Shown in pieces: positions 14,205-23,098 of a stretch of DNA of 32,304 nt. Positions within the stretch are counted from its first letter, which is position 1, and the number at the start of each line of letters is the position of its first letter. This DNA is from Candidatus Gastranaerophilales bacterium (GTDB lineage: Bacteria; Cyanobacteriota; Vampirovibrionia; Gastranaerophilales; Gastranaerophilaceae), in contig CAJUPC010000023.1 of the NCBI GenBank assembly GCA_910588555.1, positions 1 through 32,304 of the forward strand, read 5' to 3'. The translations under genes and the position numbers were made by a program. The notes below the pieces were generated by a model. It was not told the origin of the DNA. It did no database searches and was given only the letters and a program-made list of their open reading frames with translations.

Positions 14205-15562
14205 GTTGTACCTTCTTTTGAGTCTTTAAGAATAATATTAACCTCATCAAGCGCAATTCTTATTTTGTCTGCAATATCCCAGTTTTTGGCGTCACGAGCC
14301 TCTTTTCTGTATGCAATCAAATCTTCCATTGATGCGAATTCCTGTCCGAGTTTTTCAGAAACATGTTTAACTGCATTTTGCAATTCTTCTTCGCTTAATG
14401 TCGGTTTTTCAAATGTAAAACCGAGAACTGACGCGAGTTTGAATAAAATAGTGAATGCCTCTTTTTCATCTTTGTTTGCTTTGTTTGTAAGCTCAAAAAG
14501 AACCGCTAATGCTTTTGATGTGTTCAAATCATCGTCCAAAGCTTCGACAAACTGTTTGTATTCTTCTGTTTGAGTGATATCCAAATCTTCATTAATTTTT
14601 GTTTGTTTAGCGTTAAGCATTCTTTTTACACCTGCCTGAGCGGATGAAAGAGCTTCGTCCGAAAATTCTACAGGCATTCTGTAATGGTTTGTCAGAATGA
14701 AAAATCTTATTGTATTTGAGTCATATTTTTTCAAAAGTTCGTCAATAGTCAAGAAATTGCCTAAAGATTTTGACATTTTTTCTTTATTGATTGTCACAAA
14801 ACCGTTGTGAAGCCAGTAATTTACAAACTTGCAGTCATTTGCGCATTCTGATTGTGCGATTTCGTTTTCGTGGTGAGGGAAAATTAAATCTGCACCGCCT
14901 GCGTGAATATCAATTGTTTTGCCCAAATATTTTCTGCTCATTGCTGAACATTCAATGTGCCAGCCGGGTCTGCCTACACCCCACGGTGATTTGTAGCCGA
15001 ATTTTTCGTCTTTTTTCCACAATGCAAAATCAAGAGGGTCTTCTTTAAAATCGCCTACTTCTATTCTTGCACCGCTTTCAAGCTGGTCAATCGGTTGTTT
15101 TGAAAGATATCCGTATTTATTGAATTTTTTAACCCTGAAATACACATCGCCGTTAGCTTCATAAGCATAGCCTTTATTAATCAAATCTTTTACAATAGAA
15201 ATCATTTCGCCGAGAGTTTTTGTTGCAAACGGTTCAATATCAGGTTTTAAAGTATTTAAAGCCTGCATAGAATTTGCAAACTGCTTGTACCAGTACTGTG
15301 AAACTTCTTCGGGAGTTTTTCCTTCTTTTTCGGCTTTTTTAAGTATCTTATCATCAACATCGGTTACGTTACGGCAGTAAGTTACGTTATAACCTTTGAA
15401 CTTCAAATATCTGTATAAAACATCCCATGTAATATAACATCTTGCGTGCCCCAAGTGTGCAAAATCATAAACGGTAGGACCGCAAACATACATTTTAACT
15501 TTGTTATCTTCAATCGGAGTAAACTCTTCAACAGTGTTAGAATAAGAATTGTGTAGTTTCAT
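14189..15562 (-). CDS. cysS: Cysteinyl-tRNA synthetase
   Basis: 457 aa, a normal length. Zinc ligand C27 in MYVCGPTVYD, the HIGH-type motif HLGH (36-39), the second zinc cysteine in WHIECSAMS, HHENEIAQSE, and the KMSKSLGNF loop are all present. It charges tRNA-Cys in the cytoplasm. AGAGGG precedes the ATG at a normal distance. It is the first gene of a tightly overlapping leftward operon with the SpoIID-domain protein and murJ. Confidence 0.97.
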   Translation of the reverse strand: MKLHNSYSNTVEEFTPIEDNKVKMYVCGPTVYDFAHLGHARCYITWDVLYRYLKFKGYNVTYCRNVTDVDDKILKKAEKEGKTPEEVSQYWYKQFANSMQALNTLKPDIEPFATKTLGEMISIVKDLINKGYAYEANGDVYFRVKKFNKYGYLSKQPIDQLESGARIEVGDFKEDPLDFALWKKDEKFGYKSPWGVGRPGWHIECSAMSRKYLGKTIDIHAGGADLIFPHHENEIAQSECANDCKFVNYWLHNGFVTINKEKMSKSLGNFLTIDELLKKYDSNTIRFFILTNHYRMPVEFSDEALSSAQAGVKRMLNAKQTKINEDLDITQTEEYKQFVEALDDDLNTSKALAVLFELTNKANKDEKEAFTILFKLASVLGFTFEKPTLSEEELQNAVKHVSEKLGQEFASMEDLIAYRKEARDAKNWDIADKIRIALDEVNIILKDSKEGTTWEVK

Positions 15563-15647
15563 GTAAAAATCCCTCTTTTTTCTTTTATTTTACAACAAAA
15601 ATTATAAATGTTAATAAATGTAACTAAATATAAAAACATGAACAATA

Positions 15648-15679
15648 AAGTATATAAAAAATACTTAATAAGTATATAA
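15648..15679 (+). promoter_or_regulatory. Palindromic and direct-repeat operator upstream of the LysM gene
   Basis: AAGTATATAA occurs at 15648-15657 and again at 15670-15679, 22 bases apart. Between them lies the inverted half-site ATACTT (15661-15666), so 15661-15675 is a perfect 15-base palindrome. The site is 34-65 bases before the LysM ATG, where a repressor or activator could act. The region is very AT-rich, so chance cannot be excluded. Confidence 0.4.
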
Positions 15680-15712
15680 CAGATGTGCAATAAAATATAA
15701 GGAGATTTTTTC

Positions 15713-16345
15713 ATGGGTGACAATATTAGAACAATAGTTCAAAATGGTGAAACTATAAGTTTGTATTCGGCTATGTACGGCTGTACTGACGATGATATAA
15801 GAAAAGCTAATAATATTAAGGGTGACAAGCTTAAAGAAGGGCAGTCCTTAAATATACCTATCGGTAAACAATGGCAACTGCCTGCTTCTGATGACAATGT
15901 TTTGGATAAAAAGCTGTCATATTTTAATGATAAAGTAAATGAAATTCGTGTACAGCTTTATAATCCGGATTTGAGAATAGGTCAACGTGAAGTGCTTGAA
16001 GCTGAGTATATTGATTTAATAAATCAGAAAAAAGAACGTGACAAAGCTGCTTCATTTACAAAATCTGACAATGGTATAAATCTTGTATTAGAAATTAAAA
16101 AAGAGATGACTGTTTCAGAATTTAGAGAATTATTTCCTGAATGTTCTAAAAATTTCTATTCTTATGCCGATAAAACAGATCAGCTGGAATTTATTCAAGG
16201 GCAAGGATTTTATGCTTCCCCTGATAATGTAACTTTATACAAAGGTGATAAATTTTTGATTAAATCTCAAGAATATGCAAAAGATGACGGTGACGGTTTT
16301 TGGCGTTCTATGAAGAAAACATTTGGTCGTTTAGACGGCAAATAA
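15713..16345 (+). CDS. LysM-domain protein without signal peptide, 210 aa
   Basis: Residues about 5-52 form a LysM domain (VQNGETISLYSAMYGCTDDDIRKANNI with the closing LKEGQSLNIPI). A charged middle with coiled-coil tendency (about 65-115) and a C-terminal domain of about 90 residues (VSEFRELFPECSKNFYSYADK) follow; I do not recognise the latter. LysM binds N-acetylglucosamine polymers such as peptidoglycan, yet no signal peptide or membrane segment is present, so the protein is either intracellular (as in some phage and spore or inclusion proteins) or exported another way. AAGGAG lies eight bases before the ATG. It is the only rightward gene between cysS and ftsY and overlaps the convergent M14 peptidase gene by 15 bases. 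Confidence 0.75.
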   Translation: MGDNIRTIVQNGETISLYSAMYGCTDDDIRKANNIKGDKLKEGQSLNIPIGKQWQLPASDDNVLDKKLSYFNDKVNEIRVQLYNPDLRIGQREVLEAEYIDLINQKKERDKAASFTKSDNGINLVLEIKKEMTVSEFRELFPECSKNFYSYADKTDQLEFIQGQGFYASPDNVTLYKGDKFLIKSQEYAKDDGDGFWRSMKKTFGRLDGK

Positions 16346-16948
16346 ATCAAAAATTTCATGTACAGGATTTATCAAATCTTCAACCGGACAGGTTTCGTCT
16401 AACTCTAATGTTATTGTCGGAACCTGTCTTTCTATACCTGCATAAGTCCCGAAGCTCCCCGGAGTCGGGTAGCCTATGCTTGCTTCTACCGGATATTTTA
16501 TTATTTCTGAAATTTTTTCTGCGATTTCTTTTGCAGGACCGTCGTAGTTTACGACTTTGTATGGTGCATGAAGAGTAATTATTAACTCGGGTTTGTATTG
16601 TTCAATCACATCTGTTACAAATTGTGTTTCAATTTCGCTTCCTGCAGATTTTCCCCCGAAATAATCAGCAGGGTTGTCGCCTGCTTGAGATGTGTCTTCT
16701 CCCCAGTTTTTTGTAGGAAAGTTTCGGTTTAAATCAACCCCGTTTGCATTAGTGCGTGTTTTAAGCTGCATTCCGTCAGGGTTAATGCAGGGAATGAATA
16801 AAAGTCCGTTTGGTCCTTTGGTTTTTAAATATTCCTCTATGAGAAATTTCCCCTGTGGTTCATCACCATGGAAAACTCCGATAATTAGGACTTTGCCGCT
16901 ATTTCCTATTAATTCGATTTTATTTCCGAGTTTAGTTATTTTATTCAA
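16331..16948 (-). CDS. M14-family zinc carboxypeptidase/amidase, MpaA-like
   Basis: 205 aa, compact. The zinc ligands H27 and E30 (GVFHGDEPQ) and H127 (ITLHAPY), the substrate-binding NRNF at 74-77 and the catalytic glutamate E182 (TITLELDE) are visible. No signal peptide, so cytoplasmic. The closest known type is MpaA, which cleaves the gamma-D-Glu-diaminopimelate bond of murein tripeptide during wall recycling; succinylglutamate desuccinylase-type relatives are an alternative. It overlaps ftsY by eight bases and is translated after it. Confidence 0.8.
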   Translation of the reverse strand: MNKITKLGNKIELIGNSGKVLIIGVFHGDEPQGKFLIEEYLKTKGPNGLLFIPCINPDGMQLKTRTNANGVDLNRNFPTKNWGEDTSQAGDNPADYFGGKSAGSEIETQFVTDVIEQYKPELIITLHAPYKVVNYDGPAKEIAEKISEIIKYPVEASIGYPTPGSFGTYAGIERQVPTITLELDETCPVEDLINPVHEIFDLFAV

Positions 16949-17855
16949 AAATTGCCTCTATAAATTCTTTTGAATTAAATTCTTTTAAATCTTCCATTTT
17001 TTCACCAACACCGACAAGTTTTACAGGCAGCTTCATATCGCGGGCAACAGCTAGAACTATTGCACCTTTTGCAGAACCGTCAAGTTTTGTGAGTGCAACT
17101 GAGGTTAGATTTACGGCTTCCGTGAAAACTTTTGCCTGCTGCAAACCGTTTTGTCCTGTATTTGCGTCCAGTACCAAAATGCATTCGCGCAAAGCTTCGG
17201 GAGCTTTTTTGTCTATAACCGATTTGATTTTTTTTAATTCTTCCATAAGGTTGAATTTATTTTGCAGTCGTCCTGCCGTGTCGACAAGAATTACGTCAAA
17301 ATTTTCTTTTTGACCTTTTTCAATTGCTTCATAAACAACAGAGGCGGGGTCTGCTTTGTCGCGTCTTATAATTTCAGCTCCTGCGCGTTTTGACCAGATA
17401 TCAAGCTGTTCTTCTGCTGCGGCGCGGAATGTGTCACCTGCGGCAATCAGTACTTTTTTGCCCTGATTTTTAAATTTATACGCAAGTTTTCCGATAAGGG
17501 TAGTTTTTCCTGCGCCGTTTACACCTGTGATAAAATAAATATTCAGTTTTCCTTCTTCGTATTTTAAAGTATTTTCACCGGCATTTTGTAAAGTATTTAA
17601 AAATTCACTCCGCAAATATTCTTTTACCTGTGAAGGTTTGATTTTTGACTGTCCGCGAAGCTTATCAACCAATTCTGCAGCATAATTTACACCTAAATCA
17701 GCACTGATAAGTGTGTCTTCCATATCATCAAGAACGAAATCGGAAAATTCTTCCTCTTCGCCGACAGCTTCAACAACATTTCCGACAAGAACCTGTGCTG
17801 TGTTGGAAACTGTTTCTTTAAGGTTATTAAATTTATCTTTAAAAAATCCGAACAT
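16941..17855 (-). CDS. ftsY: Signal recognition particle receptor FtsY
   Basis: 304 aa. A short acidic A region (about 1-45) precedes the NG domain. G1 GVNGAGKT (111-118), DTFRAAAEEQL, G3 DTAGR (192-196) and G4 TKLDG (256-260) are intact. It docks the SRP-ribosome complex at the SecYEG translocon. GAGGGG precedes the ATG. nusB lies 48 bases upstream in the same direction, and the M14 peptidase gene overlaps downstream. Confidence 0.97.
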   Translation of the reverse strand: MFGFFKDKFNNLKETVSNTAQVLVGNVVEAVGEEEEFSDFVLDDMEDTLISADLGVNYAAELVDKLRGQSKIKPSQVKEYLRSEFLNTLQNAGENTLKYEEGKLNIYFITGVNGAGKTTLIGKLAYKFKNQGKKVLIAAGDTFRAAAEEQLDIWSKRAGAEIIRRDKADPASVVYEAIEKGQKENFDVILVDTAGRLQNKFNLMEELKKIKSVIDKKAPEALRECILVLDANTGQNGLQQAKVFTEAVNLTSVALTKLDGSAKGAIVLAVARDMKLPVKLVGVGEKMEDLKEFNSKEFIEAIFE

Positions 17856-17903
17856 TTTTTAATCCCCTCTTGTAGATTTTCTTGATATTTTGAGGGTTAT
17901 GGA

Positions 17904-18563
17904 TTAAGCTATACCAAAGTCAACGATAACTTTAGCCAAAATTCCGTTGATGAATGACGCGCTGTCATCTGTCGAATATTTTTTTGCAAGTTCCAATGCC
18001 TCATCAACAACAACCTTCATTGGAGCGTCTTTGATATACAAAAGTTCAACAATTGCGATACGCAAAATGTCTTTGTCCATTTTGACCAATCTGCCCAAAT
18101 CCCAATTTTTGGCATATTTTTGAATTGTGTCGTCAACTTCTTTATTATTTTTTTGGAAAAATTCTGCAATTTGGATTGCATAATTTTTAACATCGTGTTG
18201 AGAGTCCAATGTTGTGAATTCTGCTATTTCCAACGCAAGAAGCGATTTTTCGGCAATATCAATCATTTCGTTAATTCTGCCTGTCATATCTGATGTCATC
18301 GGGATAGGAACGGGAATGTTTGCAACTCCTATCGGTCTGTTCAGATTGACTTCTGCGTCTGCTTCGTAGTTGTCAATTTGATCTCTCATTGCAACAAGTG
18401 AACTTACTGCAATTTTGAGTTCGTCACTTGCACTGCCTGTCAAAATTCTGACAGATTTTAATATGATATCTTGTAAATCTTCTCTTGAATAATTTGTTAT
18501 TTTTTTATCAAACTGTGAAAACAGGATGAATGCTAATTCTCTTGCTGCTCTGCGCGCTTGCAT
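17904..18563 (-). CDS. nusB: Transcription antitermination factor NusB (long form)
   Basis: 219 aa. N-terminus RRAARELAFILFSQFDK and C-terminal helices (LRIAIVELLYIKDAPMKVVVDEALELAKKYSTDDSASFINGILAKV) are the NusB signature. Most bacterial NusB proteins are about 140 aa; a 60-70 residue insertion in the middle (about 55-125) makes this the long form known from cyanobacteria, which supports that lineage. It binds boxA RNA with NusE in rRNA antitermination. AGAGGT lies nine bases before the ATG. Likely co-transcribed with ftsY. Confidence 0.92.
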   Translation of the reverse strand: MQARRAARELAFILFSQFDKKITNYSREDLQDIILKSVRILTGSASDELKIAVSSLVAMRDQIDNYEADAEVNLNRPIGVANIPVPIPMTSDMTGRINEMIDIAEKSLLALEIAEFTTLDSQHDVKNYAIQIAEFFQKNNKEVDDTIQKYAKNWDLGRLVKMDKDILRIAIVELLYIKDAPMKVVVDEALELAKKYSTDDSASFINGILAKVIVDFGIA

Positions 18564-18632
18564 ATAATTTACCTCTTTAAATTTTTTTTACAAGCTTTAT
18601 GTTAGCATGAAAAATTTTTACGGACAACATTA

Positions 18633-18848
18633 TTATTTACAGATTATATTTTCTATTTCTTTCATTCTGTTATGTGTTATTTGTACTTGTTCATACAGAA
18701 TGCATATTATATTCATTAAATCTTTTTTGTCGTAATTTTCATCTTCATAATGCATTTCTTTAAGAAGTTTTATTAATGTGAGAGTTTTTTCATAATCACA
18801 CATCAGCGTTGAAAATTTTTCTTCTAAAGCTTCTGACATCTTTTTCAT
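18633..18848 (-). CDS. Hypothetical helical protein, 71 aa
   Basis: Begins MKKMSEALEEKFSTLMCDYEK; an internal ATG three codons later is an alternative start. The predicted protein is entirely helical with charged heptad-like spacing, probably a small coiled-coil. No Shine-Dalgarno sequence, but TGTAATAAT (extended -10, hexamer at 18855-18860) ends six bases before the ATG, so a leaderless mRNA is possible. It lies alone between nusB and pabA. No family recognised. Confidence 0.6.
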   Translation of the reverse strand: MKKMSEALEEKFSTLMCDYEKTLTLIKLLKEMHYEDENYDKKDLMNIICILYEQVQITHNRMKEIENIICK

Positions 18849-18887
18849 AAAATTATTATTACAGATAAATAAATTTTTTCATATTAC

Positions 18888-19445
18888 TCAAACGGCTATA
18901 AAATTTTCCAAAAGTTTGTGTCCGTATTCGGATAAAATTGCCTCAGGATGGAATTGAACACCGTAAATCGGAAAAATTTTGTGTTCAAGTGCCATAATTG
19001 TGTTGTCTTTTGTTTGGGCGCTAAGTTTTAATGTCGGAGGCAGATTAGCAGCTTCAAGCGAGTGATAACGTGTAGCCATAAAGCCCTGATGAATTCCTTT
19101 AAAAAGTTTTGAAGTTTCGTCAAAATAAATTTTTGAAGTTTTTCCGTGTGTCGGATTTACTGATTTAATAATTTCTGCACCGAAAAATTGTGCGATACAT
19201 TGATGTCCGAGGCAGATACCCAGAATTTTTTTTGTTTTGTAAAATTCTTTTATAACTTCCAGGGAAATTCCTCCCGTATCGGGGCTGCCTGCCCCCGGAG
19301 AGATTATTATGCTGTTAAATTTAAGTTGTTTTAATTCTTCAATTGTAATCTTGTCGTTTTCAAAAATTTTTGGTTCAATTCCAAGTTCTTGCAAATATTG
19401 AATGATATTATAGGTGAATGAGTCGTAATTATCAATTAAAATCAT
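18888..19445 (-). CDS. pabA: Aminodeoxychorismate/anthranilate synthase glutamine amidotransferase
   Basis: 185 aa, class I glutamine amidotransferase. The start ILIDNYDSFTYN is typical, nucleophile C78 sits in GICLGHQ, and the other triad residues H166 and E168 are in QFHPE. It supplies ammonia from glutamine to the partner synthase. Its ATG overlaps the stop of the pabBC fusion (four bases), so the partner here is aminodeoxychorismate synthase and the product is for folate; no trp genes are in the window. An amphibolic role with TrpE elsewhere is possible. Confidence 0.92.
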   Translation of the reverse strand: MILIDNYDSFTYNIIQYLQELGIEPKIFENDKITIEELKQLKFNSIIISPGAGSPDTGGISLEVIKEFYKTKKILGICLGHQCIAQFFGAEIIKSVNPTHGKTSKIYFDETSKLFKGIHQGFMATRYHSLEAANLPPTLKLSAQTKDNTIMALEHKIFPIYGVQFHPEAILSEYGHKLLENFIAV

Positions 19446-21043
19446 AAATGCACCTCAACCATTCCTCTGACAGAGTTGACGCAGTAAATTTTGTCTGCCT
19501 TTTCTAAATCAGATTTATAAAGGATTTGTTCTGTTATATTTTTCATCTGCTGTCTGTATATTCCGTTTAAAAGTCCGCAAGAAACAGGCGGAGTGTATAA
19601 TTTTCCTTTTATTTCAAGTACGATATTACTTCTGGAACCCTCTGTGAGTTCTCCTTTTTCGTTAAAAAATATTTCGTCAAAAACTTCGCCTTTTGCAATT
19701 TTTTGATAACTGTCATAAAACCAAGGGCGATAAGTTGTTTTATGGTACATAAAATCGTTGTGAGAATTTATTATTATCGGTGAAATGGTAATTTTATCTG
19801 TTTTGTGAGGAATTAATTCTTTATATTCGATTGAAATTGTTTCACCTAGTTCGATACGTAAGATGCCGTCTTTCTCCGGTTTTATCTCAGGATAAGTAAA
19901 TTTTATCCCGAAATGCCCGGCAGATTTTTCCATACGTTTGAAATGTTCTTTTTCAAAAAGAAGTTTGCCGTTTTCAACTTTTATTGTTTCTATTATTTGA
20001 AAGTTTTCGTTTAGGAATTTCGTTTTGGTTAAAGTTTCTTCCCATTCGTCTTGTGTGTCAGAATTCCAAACTATCGCTCCTCCCGCACGATACAGCAATT
20101 GACAGCCGCGACGCTGTAAAATTCTTATCGGAACGCTGAAAATCATTTCTTCGGGAGTGATAAGTCCGATTGCACCGCAATAAATTTCTCTATTGCCTTT
20201 TTCAACTTTATTAATAATGTTCATAGTGCTTACTTTAGGTGCCCCTGTTATTGAACCGCAGGGAAAGATTGCGCGGAAAATGTCATAAAGTTTTATGTCA
20301 TCGCGTAAATCAGCTTCAATTTGAGATGTCATTTGATGTAGCGTTGGATGAGTTTCGATTTCAAAAAGTTTTGAAACTTGAACAGAGCCTGTTTTTGCAA
20401 TTCTCCCTAAATCATTTCTTAAAAGGTCGACTATCATAACATTTTCGGCACGGTTTTTTTCATCATTTTGCAAAAATTCTTTTAGTTTTTTGTCTTCCTG
20501 TTCGTTTGTTCCGCGCTTAATCGTGCCTTTCATCGGTTTTGTTACAATATGGTTGTTTTTGAGTGTGAAAAACAATTCGGGAGAAAATGATAAAACTGTG
20601 TCATATTCGTTTTTACAATAAAAATTATATGATGTTTTTTGTTTTTCCAGAAGGTACTGAAAAAGTTCAAAGTCGTCTCCGTCATAATCGATTTCAAAAT
20701 CGTAGGTGTAATTTACTTCGTAAGTATTTCCGTTTGAAATTTCTTCTTTTATTTGGGTTATGGCTTTTGAATATTCTTCAAAACTTATGCAGGGACGAGG
20801 GTGAAGCGTTTTGGACGAAACTTTTTCGGAAACGAATGGCTCAAAGTTTTCAAAAACTTCAAAGTAAAGAAGCGGTTTCTTTGAACAAACAGTATTAAAG
20901 GCTTCATACCTAATATAACCTGAAAGATAGAAGTTTTTTTTCAGGTTTTCAATAAGTATAAAAGCGTCGAAAAGTTCATTTTGAGTGAAAGCTTTAATTA
21001 TTTTGACAGGATTTTTAAATATTTTGTCGCCAAAAACAATCAT
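19442..21043 (-). CDS. pabBC: Aminodeoxychorismate synthase component I fused to aminodeoxychorismate lyase
   Basis: 533 aa. Residues about 1-330 form the chorismate-binding enzyme (ELFFTLKNNHIVTKPMKGT, IVDLLRNDLGRI, CGSITGAPKVSTM, IYCGAIG), and about 335-533 a fold-type IV PLP lyase (LLFEKEHFKRMEKSAGHFG, YHKTTYRPWFYDSYQ, FFNEKGELTEGSRSNIVLEI, PVSCGLLNGIYRQ). The fusion makes 4-amino-4-deoxychorismate and then p-aminobenzoate plus pyruvate for folate synthesis. The lysine of HKTTYR is probably the PLP-binding residue. The ATG overlaps the stop of the preceding exported-protein gene (TAATG). Confidence 0.92.
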   Translation of the reverse strand: MIVFGDKIFKNPVKIIKAFTQNELFDAFILIENLKKNFYLSGYIRYEAFNTVCSKKPLLYFEVFENFEPFVSEKVSSKTLHPRPCISFEEYSKAITQIKEEISNGNTYEVNYTYDFEIDYDGDDFELFQYLLEKQKTSYNFYCKNEYDTVLSFSPELFFTLKNNHIVTKPMKGTIKRGTNEQEDKKLKEFLQNDEKNRAENVMIVDLLRNDLGRIAKTGSVQVSKLFEIETHPTLHQMTSQIEADLRDDIKLYDIFRAIFPCGSITGAPKVSTMNIINKVEKGNREIYCGAIGLITPEEMIFSVPIRILQRRGCQLLYRAGGAIVWNSDTQDEWEETLTKTKFLNENFQIIETIKVENGKLLFEKEHFKRMEKSAGHFGIKFTYPEIKPEKDGILRIELGETISIEYKELIPHKTDKITISPIIINSHNDFMYHKTTYRPWFYDSYQKIAKGEVFDEIFFNEKGELTEGSRSNIVLEIKGKLYTPPVSCGLLNGIYRQQMKNITEQILYKSDLEKADKIYCVNSVRGMVEVHL

Positions 21044-21390
21044 TAGTATCCTGTAAACATGTTTTGCATTCCGCCTTGAACTTCACTCATAGGCAGCATA
21101 TTTGAGCTGTCTAAGTTGCGAGGAAATTGACCGTAAGTCATAGGTGATTTTCCGTCATTTGAGGGGTTAATTTCACCCATTTCTCTGACAGATTTCGGTT
21201 TCATAATCTCACTTCTGCTATCTTCAATAGTAAAGCTGTTTGCCGGCTGTTTAGAATTCAACTTAGGACAGCTTCTACGTGCTCCGTTGTTGTTGAAGCC
21301 TGAAAACGTGTTTTGCGGTGTCATGTTGATTTCGTCCGCAAGCACAGGTGCTGTAAGTAACAATAAAATTAATAAAACTTTTTTAAACAT
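21043..21390 (-). CDS. Small exported protein, 115 aa
   Basis: A clear signal peptide (MFKKVLLILLLLTAPVLADE, cleavage after VLA). The mature 96 residues are polar, rich in Asn, Ser, Pro and Met, with a single cysteine (RRSCPK) and no recognised fold; it may be disordered. TAGGAAG lies upstream of the ATG. Its stop overlaps the pabBC start (TAATG), suggesting translational coupling between an exported protein and a folate enzyme, although the link may only be positional. Unknown function. Confidence 0.65.
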   Translation of the reverse strand: MFKKVLLILLLLTAPVLADEINMTPQNTFSGFNNNGARRSCPKLNSKQPANSFTIEDSRSEIMKPKSVREMGEINPSNDGKSPMTYGQFPRNLDSSNMLPMSEVQGGMQNMFTGY

Positions 21391-21487
21391 AATATTTCTT
21401 CCTATAAAAATATTATATCAAAAAATTTGTTTTTATGTTCAATAAATTTTCTGTTATAATGAAGATAATAATATTTGAGGATAAATA

Positions 21488-23098
21488 ATGGATCTTAAAA
21501 TTGAACTGAAAAATTCTAAAATTATAATTTCGTGGATGAATATCGGTGCGGATTATTACAAAGTTTTTTGGAAAAAAGACGGTATATTTTATCAGTGCGC
21601 ACAGGTGTCAGAGGAAACGAAATTAAGATTGTCCCTCGTCCCGTTTGGCGAAGGTGAATGCTTTGTTCAGGCTTTTAAAAATAACAGGCTTATTGCCGAA
21701 TCCTCAAAAAGACAGTTTATTTTTGACACAATTGATGTTATCTGCACATTTCAAAATGATGACGAAGTTAAATTTTATTACAGCGAATATAAAGGTGCAG
21801 AAGGATACAGACTTTACAGAAACGAAAACGGAAAAGGGTTCAACGGCTGTAAAAATTCCGATACGTTTTATATTTCTACAAAACGCGGTGAAGAAACGGA
21901 ATTTAAGATTAAGCCTTTTGTAAAAGAAAATAATGAGAGAAAAATCCTTGCTTCTTCGCCAGTATTTGATATTAATGAAAACAAGTTTGAATTTGTTTCG
22001 ATTTATAAAACTTATAATTATAATATGTTTTTGTCGTGGAGTTTCAGAGGCGACGCTGACGGCTTTCTGGTTTATACCGAAAATTCCGAGACACCCGTAT
22101 TTGAAACAGGAGACGGGCTAAGGCATTTCTTATACTTAACTGATTTTAAAGGAAGCACCAAATTTATCGTAAAAGCTTTTGTAAATACAATTTACGGTAG
22201 ATTAATCATAGCTGAATCACAAAAAGTTTCATTAAGTATTAGAAAGTATTCTAAACCGGATGTATCACTTATTATCCCTGCATATAACGCAAAAGATTAT
22301 ATTGCAAGAAGTATTGACAGTGCGCTTGCTTCAAGTTTCAGCAATCTTGAAATAATTATTGTTAATGACGGAAGCACGGATGATACGCAAAAAATTATTG
22401 ACTGGTACGACAAAAATTATGAAAATGTCGTATCAATCCAAAAAGAAAACGGCGGAGTTGCGGATACGAGAAATGTCGGAATACAGGCGGCAAAAGGTGA
22501 ATTTATAGCCTTTATGGATAACGATGATTTAATACGTCCCGACATGATTTCAAAATTATACGCGTCTGCTGTTAAAAATGAATGCGATATTGCAATTGCG
22601 CCTTTATACAGACTTATTGACAAAGGTTACACGGTGCATTGTGACTTACCGTTTATTGAAGATGTTCCGTATGACGTCGACAAATATCTTGAAATTATGT
22701 ACACTCCGGGCTATTACAACTGTGCGATTTGGAACAAGTTATACAAAGCTGAAATGGTTAAAAAACATCCGCTCGGTATTTTGAAATACGAAGATGTTTC
22801 ATGGACTCCTTGTATTTTTTCTTATGTGAATAAATTCTGTTTCTTAAAAACACCATTCTATGAGTGGGACAGAAAATTGCGTCCCGAAACTTTCGGCGAT
22901 GTGCTTTCTAAAATGCCCGAAGATGAACTTTTCGAGCACAGAAAACAGGCAATGCTGTTTTTTGTGCAAAACGGCAATCCTGTTAAAATGGATTATATGA
23001 AAACCATAGCAAAACGCAGACTTGCGCGTTATGCTAAAATGTCTGATAATCCTGCATATAATGAGCTTTCGCAGCAAATTGAAGCCGGAAAATATTAG
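21488..23098 (+). CDS. FnIII-like repeats fused to a GT2 glycosyltransferase
   Basis: 536 aa. The first ~250 residues hold three related beta modules of 80-90 residues, each with a fibronectin-III type core: IISWMNIGADYYKVFWKKDG, VKFYYSEYKGAEGYRLYRNE and MFLSWSFRGDADGFLVYTEN. From about 257 a GT-A domain follows: VSLIIPAYNAKDYIARSIDS, IIVNDGSTDDT, GGVADTRNVGIQAAKGEFIAFMDNDD (the metal-binding D-x-D). No signal peptide or membrane helix, so it acts in the cytoplasm or at the inner face of the membrane. A C-terminal ~150 residue helical region completes it. GAGG precedes the ATG. The fused beta modules are unusual for a cytoplasmic GT2 and may position acceptor glycans or partner enzymes. Confidence 0.85.
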   Translation: MDLKIELKNSKIIISWMNIGADYYKVFWKKDGIFYQCAQVSEETKLRLSLVPFGEGECFVQAFKNNRLIAESSKRQFIFDTIDVICTFQNDDEVKFYYSEYKGAEGYRLYRNENGKGFNGCKNSDTFYISTKRGEETEFKIKPFVKENNERKILASSPVFDINENKFEFVSIYKTYNYNMFLSWSFRGDADGFLVYTENSETPVFETGDGLRHFLYLTDFKGSTKFIVKAFVNTIYGRLIIAESQKVSLSIRKYSKPDVSLIIPAYNAKDYIARSIDSALASSFSNLEIIIVNDGSTDDTQKIIDWYDKNYENVVSIQKENGGVADTRNVGIQAAKGEFIAFMDNDDLIRPDMISKLYASAVKNECDIAIAPLYRLIDKGYTVHCDLPFIEDVPYDVDKYLEIMYTPGYYNCAIWNKLYKAEMVKKHPLGILKYEDVSWTPCIFSYVNKFCFLKTPFYEWDRKLRPETFGDVLSKMPEDELFEHRKQAMLFFVQNGNPVKMDYMKTIAKRRLARYAKMSDNPAYNELSQQIEAGKY

